DNA of 12,032 bases from the NCBI GenBank assembly GCA_030039095.1, contig JASHQP010000793.1, forward strand, positions 1 to 12,032, read 5' to 3'. The notes under the pieces were generated by a model that was not told where the DNA came from, searched no databases, and worked only from the letters and a program-made list of their open reading frames with translations. Positions within the stretch are counted from its first letter, which is position 1, and every line of letters starts with the position of its first letter. A program made the translations under genes and the position numbers. The stretch comes from Streptosporangiaceae bacterium. GTDB taxonomy: Bacteria > Actinomycetota > Actinomycetes > Streptosporangiales > Streptosporangiaceae. Positions 1 through 7,708 of the stretch are shown in pieces.

Positions 1-108
1 CGCGCTGCCCGGTGGTGTCGCGCTGCCCGGTGGTGTCGCGCTGCCCGGTGGTGTCGCGCTGCCCGGTGGTGTCGCGCTGCCCGGTGGTGTCGCGCTGCCC
101 GGTGGTGC
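1..108. repeat. 18-bp direct tandem repeat, six copies, coding
   Basis: Unit cgcgctgcccggtggtgt occurs at 1-18, 19-36, 37-54, 55-72, 73-90 and 91-108. All copies are identical except the last base of the sixth (c instead of t). The array continues off the left edge, so the copy number is a minimum. The unit is a multiple of three and lies in frame within the minus-strand gene, so each copy adds six residues (Thr-Thr-Gly-Gln-Arg-Asp in one register). A degenerate remnant continues to about 135. The near-perfect identity suggests recent expansion or homogenisation by slippage. Confidence 0.95.
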
Positions 109-556
109 CGCGCTTGCTGGGCCCACCGCGCCTGCTGGCCGCGCTGCCCCGCCCGCCTCCCCTTCCCTCTTCACCGTCCTGGGTGCCGGCAAGCTGCGGC
201 GCGAAGACCTCGCCACGCAGCGCCCTGCCGACCAGGTCAACGGCGCGTGCGGTCTCGACCAGCCTGATGCCCTCGGTGCGATAGGCATCGAGCACGGCAT
301 CCATGCTGCCGGGCGGCAGGCGGTTACCGAGTTCGGCCCGGGCCGTCCGGTACCCGTCGCGCGCGCCAGCCACGCATGCGGCGAGGTGGTGCCTGGCCAG
401 CGCCGCCAGCGCGACCGGGTGCCTGCGCAGCACGCCGTGCAGCCGGTAGTCGGGCGGCACCACGTCGAGCAGCCAGGCCACAGCCGTCTGCTCGAATTCC
501 TCGCTGCCCGGAGGATGGACGCCGGTCGGCCACCCCGGCGGAACGTACTGCGACAC
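1..556 (-). CDS. Conserved actinobacterial hypothetical protein with repeat tail, 3' end cut by window
   Basis: Open reading frame from a GTG at 556-554 to the left edge without a stop (185 codons visible). The N-terminus begins VSQYVPPGWPTGVHPPGSEE. A mostly helical, Ala/Arg/Leu-rich body of about 130 residues follows, with blocks such as QTAVAWLLDVVPPDYR and LRRHPVALAALARHH. From memory, proteins of this pattern are widespread hypothetical proteins in actinomycetes; no function is known to me and I assign none. After a Gly/Arg/Ser-rich linker (about residues 127-149) the C-terminus becomes an exact hexapeptide repeat (T-T-G-Q-R-D register) encoded by the 18-bp tandem repeat at 1-108. There is no signal peptide or membrane segment in the visible part. 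The GTG was chosen because conserved-looking sequence starts right there and an AT-rich promoter-like patch lies just upstream. The ribosome site is weak. The gene is divergent from typA. The true C-terminus and repeat number lie outside the window. Confidence 0.75.
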   Translation of the reverse strand, partial: MSQYVPPGWPTGVHPPGSEEFEQTAVAWLLDVVPPDYRLHGVLRRHPVALAALARHHLAACVAGARDGYRTARAELGNRLPPGSMDAVLDAYRTEGIRLVETARAVDLVGRALRGEVFAPQLAGTQDGEEGRGGGRGSAASRRGGPSKRGTTGQRDTTGQRDTTGQRDTTGQRDTTGQRDTTGQR

Positions 557-578
557 GTCGCCAGCTTACCAAGAATCG

Positions 579-584
579 AATCTA
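579..584 (-). promoter_or_regulatory. Possible -10 element for the minus-strand hypothetical gene
   Basis: The minus strand reads TAGATT here, fitting the actinobacterial TANNNT -10 pattern, inside an AT-rich patch (571-594) that stands out in GC-rich DNA. It is about 22 bases upstream of the GTG at 556, implying a leader of roughly 15 bases. I see no convincing -35 hexamer. Prediction only. Confidence 0.35.
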
Positions 585-628
585 TGTTCTATTGCCTGGC
601 CGCGCCGGACCCGCGGCAGCGTGTTATG

Positions 629-665
629 CCGCCCCAGCCGGCCCCGGCGTGACCGGCTGGGGCGG
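629..665. repeat. Perfect 13-bp inverted repeat upstream of typA
   Basis: Left arm ccgccccagccgg (629-641), 11-base spacer (642-652), right arm ccggctggggcgg (653-665), with no mismatch. It lies in the 206-bp divergent region, about 97 bases before the typA ATG and 73 bases before the minus-strand GTG. Neither flank has a T-tract, so a Rho-independent terminator is unlikely. It could be an operator, a folded leader RNA or a small dispersed palindrome. A shorter hairpin (gcgcc 717-721, ggcgc 729-733, 7-base loop) follows nearer to typA. A TANNNT-like hexamer (taagct, 707-712) is a weak candidate typA -10. Confidence 0.8.
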
Positions 666-762
666 AAGATCTCCCGCGCAATTTCCGTTCTGAATGAGTG
701 AACGAATAAGCTGGTAGCGCCGTTCTCTGGCGCATCCCTTGTCCAACACGGAGCCTTCCCGC

Positions 763-2670
<1,908 letters not shown>

Positions 2671-2690
2671 GCTCCCCAGGCGGAGCGGCC

Positions 2691-2709
2691 GGGCGCGAGG
2701 CGCCTATTT
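2691..2709 (+). terminator. Candidate typA terminator in the convergent gap
   Basis: GGCGC (2692-2696), loop GAG, GCGCC (2700-2704), then tattt on the plus strand. It lies 20 bases after the typA stop and overlaps the uppP stop codon. A second 5-bp hairpin (gctcc 2671-2675, ggagc 2682-2686) directly follows the typA stop. Both stems are short, so this is tentative. Confidence 0.35.
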
Positions 2710-3753
2710 GACCGACAGGTAGACGATGCTGCCCAGGCCGAACACCAGGCAGTAGATGGCGAACGGGGTCAGCGTGCGCGTCTGGAAGTACTTCATCAGA
2801 AAACGCACCGACAGGTAGGCGCCCACGCCGGACAGGATGCTGCCCACCAGGATCTGCCCGTGGATCCCGTTGCCCAGGCGCCCGGTCAGGTCCGGCACCT
2901 TGAGCACCCCTGCCGCGAGGATCACCGGCGTCGAGAGCAGGAACGAGAAGCGGGCCGCATCCTGGCGCGACAGGCCACGGAACATGCCGGACACCATCAC
3001 GACTCCGTCCCGGCTGATCCCGGCCAGCAGCGCGAGTACCTGTGCCGACCCGATGACCAGCGCCTGCATGTAGCCGATCGCGACCAGCCGGCGGTCGGCT
3101 CGGACCGCGCGTGAGGTCTCCTGCTGCCGCACGGCCCGCTGGCCCGAGGCGTGCGCGGCGACCGCGGGTCTGGGCGGGCCGTGCGCGGCGCGGGTGTCTC
3201 CCGCTACCGAGTCCGCCATCACGGCATCGGCCACCACCGCCCGCGCGCTGGCCGGTTCGTTCTCGGCGGCCTGTTCCGCGTCGGCGGCCAGCGACTTCCT
3301 CGTCCGGAACCGCTCCCCTGCGTACAGGATCAGGCCGTTGATGGCCAGAAAGATCGCCGCCCTGATCGGCTTGCCGAACAGCACCCGGAACTCGTGCTCG
3401 AAGACGAGGCCGACCAGGCCGACCGGGACCGTGGCCAGGATGATCATCCAGGCCATCTTCTGGTCGACGGTCGCGATCTCCCTGTCCCTGATCGAGCTGA
3501 GAAAGCCGCCGATGATCCGGACCCAGTCCCGCCAGAAGTAGATCATCATCGCGACCGCGGTCGCCACGTGGAGCCCGACGATGAATGCCAGATAGGGCGA
3601 CTCGGGCGCGGCCACGTTCAGGTCGTTCGCCCAGCTTCCGCCGATCAGCGCGGGGATGAGGACGTTGTGGCCGAGGCTGGATACAGGAAACAGCTCGGTC
3701 ACGCCCTGGATGAGGCCCACAACCGAGGCCTCGAGGTACGTCATGTGCGACAT
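2704..3753 (-). CDS. uppP: Undecaprenyl-diphosphate phosphatase (UppP/BacA family), long-loop variant
   Basis: 349 residues, integral membrane. UppP removes a phosphate from undecaprenyl diphosphate, recycling the lipid carrier for peptidoglycan and other envelope polymers; extra copies can give bacitracin resistance. The first signature reads QGVTELFPVSSLGH (16-29; the common form is QGxTEFLPxSSSGH), keeping Glu20 and His29. The second reads AGISRDG (244-250; commonly PGxSRSG), keeping Ser247 and Arg248. Hydrophobic segments occupy the N- and C-terminal parts, ending in LVFGLGSIVYLS. Between residues about 150 and 222 lies a hydrophilic, Ala/Arg-rich, low-complexity loop that makes the protein about 70 residues longer than the usual 270-280. 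The ATG at 3753 has an AAAGG Shine-Dalgarno 5 bases upstream; a second ATG three codons later is less well placed. The Ser-to-Asp change beside the catalytic Arg suggests a distinct actinobacterial clade rather than the main housekeeping copy. Confidence 0.9.
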   Translation of the reverse strand: MSHMTYLEASVVGLIQGVTELFPVSSLGHNVLIPALIGGSWANDLNVAAPESPYLAFIVGLHVATAVAMMIYFWRDWVRIIGGFLSSIRDREIATVDQKMAWMIILATVPVGLVGLVFEHEFRVLFGKPIRAAIFLAINGLILYAGERFRTRKSLAADAEQAAENEPASARAVVADAVMADSVAGDTRAAHGPPRPAVAAHASGQRAVRQQETSRAVRADRRLVAIGYMQALVIGSAQVLALLAGISRDGVVMVSGMFRGLSRQDAARFSFLLSTPVILAAGVLKVPDLTGRLGNGIHGQILVGSILSGVGAYLSVRFLMKYFQTRTLTPFAIYCLVFGLGSIVYLSVK

Positions 3754-3830
3754 GGCAGCCTTTCCCGCTGCTGGTCCTGGGGCTGCGCGCCGCCGCCCGT
3801 CAGCAGGGCCCGCGTCCGCGCGCAGGCTTC

Positions 3831-3836
3831 ATAGTA
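3831..3836 (-). promoter_or_regulatory. Possible -10 element of uppP
   Basis: The minus strand reads TACTAT, a TANNNT match in otherwise GC-rich DNA, about 78 bases upstream of the uppP ATG. No clear -35. A small inverted repeat GGTT-AAG-AACC lies further upstream (3876-3886). The 215-bp gap from sdhB makes an independent uppP promoter likely; this hexamer is the best candidate I see. Confidence 0.3.
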
Positions 3837-3942
3837 CGGACTTCAGCGCGCGGCCGGCGAAACTGGCGCGGTTCTTAACCAATCGTGAAGACCTGCGACA
3901 AGCCCGGCCGGCTGCCCCGTGCCCGCGGCGCCGCTGCGTGCC

Positions 3943-3957
3943 CGGGGCCGTGCCCCG
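3943..3957 (-). terminator. Candidate terminator of the sdh operon
   Basis: A perfect 6-bp stem CGGGGC/GCCCCG with a 3-base loop begins 11 bases after the sdhB stop. A second GC palindrome, gcggcgccgc (3925-3934), follows. There is no U-tract, which is common for actinobacterial intrinsic terminators but also makes the call weak. Confidence 0.35.
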
Positions 3958-3968
3958 CACGGATTCCG

Positions 3969-4778
3969 TCAGCTCTTGCCAGGCACGGCCGGGGTGTCGT
4001 GCGCGTCGCGCGGGCGACGGCTGATCTTGGATCCGAGCCAGACCAGCGGGTCGTACTTCCGCCCCGCCACGCGCTCCTTCATCGGGATGAGCGCGTTGTC
4101 GGTGATCTTGATATTTTCCGGGCAGACCTCGGTGCAGCACTTGGTGATGTTGCAGTAGCCAAGCCCGAAGTCGTCCTGAGCGATCTCCCGGCGGTCGGCC
4201 GTGTCGGCCGGGTGCATCTCGAGTTCCGCGACCCGCATCAGGAACCTGGGGCCGGAGAACGGGTGCTCGTTCTCCGGGTGGTCGCGGATCACGTGGCAGA
4301 CGTTCTGGCACAGGAAGCACTCGATGCACTTGCGGAACTCCTGGGACCGCTGCACGTCCACTTGCTGCATGCGGAACTCGCCGAGCCCGATCGAGGGATC
4401 CGGGGTGAACGACGGGATCCGCCGGGCCTTCACGTAGTTGAACGAGACGTCCGTCACCAGGTCCCGGATCACCGGGAACGTGCGCAGCGGGGTGACCGTG
4501 ATCGGCTGGCCCGGCTCGAAGGTCGACATCCGGGTCATGCAGGCCAGCCTGGGGCGCCCGTTGATCTCCATCGAGCAGGACCCGCACTTGCCCGCCTTGC
4601 AGTTCCAGCGGACGGCCAGGTCGCCGACCTGGGTTGCCTGCAGCCGGTGCAGGATGTCGAGCAGGACCTCGCCCTCGTTGACCTCGACCTGGTAGTCGGT
4701 CAGCTGTCCCTGCCCGGCATCGCCCCGCCAGACCCGGAGCGCCACAGTGAGGGGGGAATGGGGAGGTGGGTGGGCCAT
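3969..4778 (-). CDS. sdhB: Succinate dehydrogenase/fumarate reductase iron-sulfur subunit
   Basis: 269 residues. It carries electrons from the FAD of SdhA through three iron-sulfur centres to the quinone site at the membrane. An N-terminal plant-type ferredoxin domain holds Cys60, Cys65, Cys68 and Cys80 (WNCKAGKCGSC...LAC) for the 2Fe-2S centre. The C-terminal helical domain has C151-IE-C-FL-C-QNV-C161 and C209-NITK-CC-TEV-CP, supplying the 4Fe-4S and 3Fe-4S ligands. The CC pair at 214-215 leaves one extra cysteine. The start ATG (4778-4776) shares its A with the sdhA TGA stop (TGATG), with AGGAG eight bases upstream inside sdhA, so translation is coupled. The open frame extends about 64 codons further upstream, but that stretch is sdhA in another frame. 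The family and gene order match the single-anchor mycobacterial Sdh1 type (Rv0247c-Rv0249c, from memory). Confidence 0.96.
   Translation of the reverse strand: MAHPPPHSPLTVALRVWRGDAGQGQLTDYQVEVNEGEVLLDILHRLQATQVGDLAVRWNCKAGKCGSCSMEINGRPRLACMTRMSTFEPGQPITVTPLRTFPVIRDLVTDVSFNYVKARRIPSFTPDPSIGLGEFRMQQVDVQRSQEFRKCIECFLCQNVCHVIRDHPENEHPFSGPRFLMRVAELEMHPADTADRREIAQDDFGLGYCNITKCCTEVCPENIKITDNALIPMKERVAGRKYDPLVWLGSKISRRPRDAHDTPAVPGKS
4751..4774 (+). other. G-quadruplex-type motif at the sdhB start
   Basis: Four G-runs on the plus strand: G6 (4751-4756), G4 (4760-4763), G3 (4768-4770) and G3 (4772-4774), with loops of 3, 4 and 1 bases. This fits the canonical G3+N1-7 pattern. It ends two bases before the sdhB start codon, on the strand that is template for sdhB, and encodes the Pro-rich N-terminus (PPPHSP). 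Such motifs are not rare at this GC content, and no function is shown. Confidence 0.6.
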
Positions 4779-6694
4779 CAGCTCTTCTCCTCGCTGGCCG
4801 GCGACTGCGCCGGCTCGGTTCCCGGCGGCAGTTCCGCGTCGGTGTAGTACTTCTTCAGCTCGGCCAGCTCGAACAGGGCCAGCAGGTCTGAACGCATCGG
4901 GACCATGGGCTGCTTCTTCAGCGTCACGTGGTCGCCGTCCAGCGCGGCGACGAGGTTGACCTTGCGCCATTCCGCCGACATCTCGGGGAAGTCGTCCCGG
5001 GTGTGCCCGCCCCGGCTTTCCTGGCGCTCCAGCGCCGCCTCGGCCACGCAGTTCGCGATCAGCAGGATGTTGCGCAGGTCCAGGGCGAGGTGCCAGCCCG
5101 GGTTGTAAGCGGGGCCGCCCTCGGCGCTGACGTTGGCGGCCCGGGCGCGCAGCTTCTCCAGTTCCGCGAGCGCCGCCTTGATCTCGTCTTCCTTGCGGAT
5201 GATGCCGACCAGGTCGCTCATGGTCTGCTGGACCTCTGCGTGCAGCGTGTACGGGTTCTCCCCGCCGGAGCGCTCCAGCGGGGCCAGGACCTCCGCCCTG
5301 GCTGCCTGGAGGTCCGCGTCGCTCACCGTCGGCCGGTCCTCGCCCAGCGCATCCAGGTACGCCACGGCGCCCATCCCCGCGCGGCGGCCGAACACCAGGA
5401 GGTCCGACAGGGAGTTACCGCCGAGCCGGTTGGAGCCGTGCATGCCGCCCGACACCTCGCCGGCGGCGAACAGGCCGGGAACGATGGACTCGCCGGTGTC
5501 CGGGTCGACCTCCACGCCGCCCATCACGTAGTGCTGGGCCGGGCCGACCTCCATCGGCTCCTTGGTGATGTCGACGTCGGCCAGCTCCTTGAACTGGTGG
5601 TACATCGACGGCAGCCGGCGCAGGATCTCCTCGGCGGGCCGCCGCGACGCGATGTCAAGGAACACGCCGCCGTGCGGCGACCCGCGGCCGGCCTTGACCT
5701 CGGCGTTGTTGGCCCGGGCCACCTCGTCGCGGGGCAGCAGCTCCGGCGGGCGCCGGTTGTGGTCCGGGTCGGTGTACCAGCGGTCGGCCTCTTCCTCGGT
5801 CTCCGCGTACTGCCCCCGGAACACGTCGGGCACGTAGTTGAACATGTACCGCTTGCCCTCGGAGTTCTTCAGCACCCCGCCGTCGCCGCGGACCGACTCG
5901 GTGACCAGCAGCCCGCGCACGGAGATCGGCCACACCATGTGGGTGGGGTGGAACTGCACGAACTCCATGTTCAGCAGCGTGGCCCCGGCCAGCAGCGCGA
6001 GCGCGTGACCGTCCCCGGTGTACTCCCAGGAATTAGAGCTGACCTTGAAGACTTTCCCGATCCCGCCGGTGGCCAGGATCACGGTGGGCGCCTCGAACAG
6101 CACGAACTGGCCGGTCTCGCGGATGTAGCCGAACGCGCCGGCGATCCGCTCCCCGTCCTTGACGAGCTCGGTGATCGTCGTTTCGGCGAAGACCTTGATC
6201 ATCGCCTCCGGGTCGCCGTGCGTCCGTGCGTCCTCCTGCTGCAGCGCGACGACCCGCTGCTGCAGCGTCCGGATCATCTCCAGGCCGGTCCGGTCGCCCA
6301 CGTGCGCCAGCCGCGGGTATTCGTGCCCGCCGAAGTTCCGCTGGCTGATCTTGCCGTCCTTCGTGCGGTCGAACAGCGCGCCCCAGGCCTCGAGCTCATA
6401 AACCCGGTCCGGGGCCTCCTTGGCGTGCAGCTCGGCCATCCGCCAGTTGTTCAGGAACTTCCCTCCGCGCATGGTGTCGCGGAAGTGCACCATCCAGTTG
6501 TCGTTCGGGTTCATGTTGCCCATCGCGGCGGCACAGCCACCCTCGGCCATGACCGTGTGCGCTTTGCCGAACAGCGACTTTGAGATGACCGCGGTCCTCT
6601 TGTCGGCCTGCCGGGCCTCGATCGCCGCGCGCAGCCCGGAGCCGCCGGCCCCGACCACCACGACGTCGTAGGGGAGCCGCTCGATGTCAGTCAT
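4778..6694 (-). CDS. sdhA: Succinate dehydrogenase/fumarate reductase flavoprotein subunit
   Basis: 638 residues. The catalytic subunit oxidises succinate to fumarate (or works in reverse) using covalently bound FAD on the cytoplasmic face of the membrane. The N-terminal Rossmann motif is VVVGAGGSGLRAA (12-24). His46 in KAHTVMAEGG is the expected FAD-attachment residue. Further family blocks are EFVQFHPTH, a VRGDGG substrate loop, HYVMGG and HGSNRLGGNSLSD; the last helps hold FAD. The C-terminal helical domain ends in an acidic tail rich in Pro, Glu and Ser. Length agrees with the mycobacterial Sdh1 flavoprotein. The ATG at 6694 directly precedes the conserved dinucleotide fold and has an AAGG-type site just upstream. 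It follows the anchor gene by 13 bases and overlaps sdhB by one, forming one transcription unit. Confidence 0.97.
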   Translation of the reverse strand: MTDIERLPYDVVVVGAGGSGLRAAIEARQADKRTAVISKSLFGKAHTVMAEGGCAAAMGNMNPNDNWMVHFRDTMRGGKFLNNWRMAELHAKEAPDRVYELEAWGALFDRTKDGKISQRNFGGHEYPRLAHVGDRTGLEMIRTLQQRVVALQQEDARTHGDPEAMIKVFAETTITELVKDGERIAGAFGYIRETGQFVLFEAPTVILATGGIGKVFKVSSNSWEYTGDGHALALLAGATLLNMEFVQFHPTHMVWPISVRGLLVTESVRGDGGVLKNSEGKRYMFNYVPDVFRGQYAETEEEADRWYTDPDHNRRPPELLPRDEVARANNAEVKAGRGSPHGGVFLDIASRRPAEEILRRLPSMYHQFKELADVDITKEPMEVGPAQHYVMGGVEVDPDTGESIVPGLFAAGEVSGGMHGSNRLGGNSLSDLLVFGRRAGMGAVAYLDALGEDRPTVSDADLQAARAEVLAPLERSGGENPYTLHAEVQQTMSDLVGIIRKEDEIKAALAELEKLRARAANVSAEGGPAYNPGWHLALDLRNILLIANCVAEAALERQESRGGHTRDDFPEMSAEWRKVNLVAALDGDHVTLKKQPMVPMRSDLLALFELAELKKYYTDAELPPGTEPAQSPASEEKS

Positions 6695-6707
6695 TGCCTT
6701 GCCTGCC

Positions 6708-7514
6708 TCAGTTGAAGATCCGCGGGTCGCTGAACACCCCTGCGGCCAGGAGCCAGATGTACAGGTCGGTCACCATCAGCGTGCCCAGTGTGATCCAGGC
6801 GAATTGCATGTGTCGCGCGTTCAGCCACGAGACCTTCGTCCAGGCCCAGTACCGGACAGGGTGCGAGGAGAAGTTCTTCAGCCGTCCGGCGGTGATGTGC
6901 CGGCACGAATGGCATCCCAGCGCGTAGCACCACAGCAGAATCACGTTGGCCAGCATGATCAGGGAGCCGAGGCCGAACCCGAAGTTCCCGTCTGGCCCGC
7001 GGAAGGCCTGCGCGGCGTCGTAGGTGAGCAGGATCCCGACGAGCACCGCGGCGTAGAAGAAGAAGCGGTGCAGGTTCTGCCCGATGAGCGGGAACCTGGT
7101 CTCGCCCGAGTAGGTGGCGTGCGGCTCGCGCACCGCGCAGGAGGGCGGCGCAAGCCAGAACGCCCGGTAGTACGCCCGCCGGTAGTAGTAGCACGTCAGC
7201 CGGAAGCCGAGCACGAACACCAGCGACACGAATGCGTACGGGATGATCGGCGGCACCGCCGGGATCCACTGGCCCAGAGTGCTCGACCCGGGCACACACT
7301 CGCCGCTGACGCACGGCGAGTAGAACGGCGTCAGGTAGTGGTACTTGGGTACCCAGTACCACTTGCCGATGAAGACGTGCACGGTCGCGTAGATCAGCCA
7401 TATCGCGAGCAGCACGGCGGTGATGCGCGGGGACCGCTTCCAGTCGTCCTTGCGCAGCGTGCGCTGTGATATCTGCGCCCTGGTTTTGGTCGGCGCCACC
7501 GGTGCCTGCGTCAT
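6708..7514 (-). CDS. sdhC: Succinate dehydrogenase membrane anchor subunit (single-anchor actinobacterial type)
   Basis: 268 residues with about five hydrophobic segments (31-50, 90-110, 151-170, 182-200, 237-260). It anchors SdhAB to the membrane and should hold haem b and the quinone site. Histidines near or in the membrane (46, 149, 202, 206, 235) are candidate haem ligands; I cannot assign them. Two Cys/His motifs stand out. C68-VSGE-C73 lies between TM1 and TM2, and GCHSCRH (200-206) lies at the end of TM4. I recall the same arrangement in the mycobacterial Sdh1 anchor, which also replaces separate SdhC and SdhD subunits. The ATG at 7514 has GGAG six bases upstream. It is the first gene of the operon, 13 bases before sdhA. 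The hydrophilic N-terminus has no signal peptide. Confidence 0.9.
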   Translation of the reverse strand: MTQAPVAPTKTRAQISQRTLRKDDWKRSPRITAVLLAIWLIYATVHVFIGKWYWVPKYHYLTPFYSPCVSGECVPGSSTLGQWIPAVPPIIPYAFVSLVFVLGFRLTCYYYRRAYYRAFWLAPPSCAVREPHATYSGETRFPLIGQNLHRFFFYAAVLVGILLTYDAAQAFRGPDGNFGFGLGSLIMLANVILLWCYALGCHSCRHITAGRLKNFSSHPVRYWAWTKVSWLNARHMQFAWITLGTLMVTDLYIWLLAAGVFSDPRIFN

Positions 7515-7708
7515 AGACGTCTCCGCCCTGAGACCATCATTGTCGCTCCGCGGCCGGCGTAGGCGCCTTGTCGGTCGGGCGCCCGCCCCGCGTGCCGTGA
7601 GAACCCTATTCCACTGAATACCACTTCCGTGCCGTGGGCCGGCGTTCCCGGCGTGTGACTCTCACTACACCGACGGCAGGCAGGATTTGGCCGCGATGCG
7701 AGAACCGG
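7515..7708 (-). promoter_or_regulatory. Upstream region of the sdh operon with candidate promoter
   Basis: A 194-bp gap between the aminopeptidase stop and the anchor start, with no open frame worth calling. The minus strand reads TAGGGT at 7603-7608 in an AT-rich patch (7601-7622), a plausible -10 giving a leader of about 80 bases; no good -35 is visible. A short palindrome GTGA-CTC-TCAC (7655-7665) lies upstream. It superficially resembles TGTGA-type operators, but the spacing does not match Rex or CRP sites, so I do not name a regulator. Confidence 0.35.

Noticed and set aside
1..108. CRISPR-like array
   Set aside because: Units of 18 bp abut directly with no unique spacers and lie in frame in a gene, so this is a coding tandem repeat.
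12..284. Plus-strand frame with VVSRCP repeats at the left edge
   Set aside because: It is the opposite-strand reading of the tandem repeat. The minus-strand frame continues into a conserved-looking protein with a sensible GTG start, whereas this frame does not.
739..762. TTG start for typA eight codons upstream
   Set aside because: No ribosome site precedes it, whereas the ATG at 763 has GGAG at the right distance and fits the family N-terminus.
4779..4970. 64-codon 5' extension of sdhB
   Set aside because: This stretch is the end of sdhA in another frame. The ATG overlapping the sdhA stop has a good Shine-Dalgarno and gives the normal SdhB length.
4928..6583. A 551-codon open frame antisense to sdhA
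   Set aside because: Same GC shadow effect; the translated sequence is compositionally biased and unrelated to any family I know, and sdhA is clearly coding.
7655..7665. GTGA-CTC-TCAC as a Rex or CRP operator upstream of sdh
   Set aside because: The half-sites are 3 bases apart rather than 6, so it does not match those operators; a 4-bp palindrome is too weak to name a regulator.
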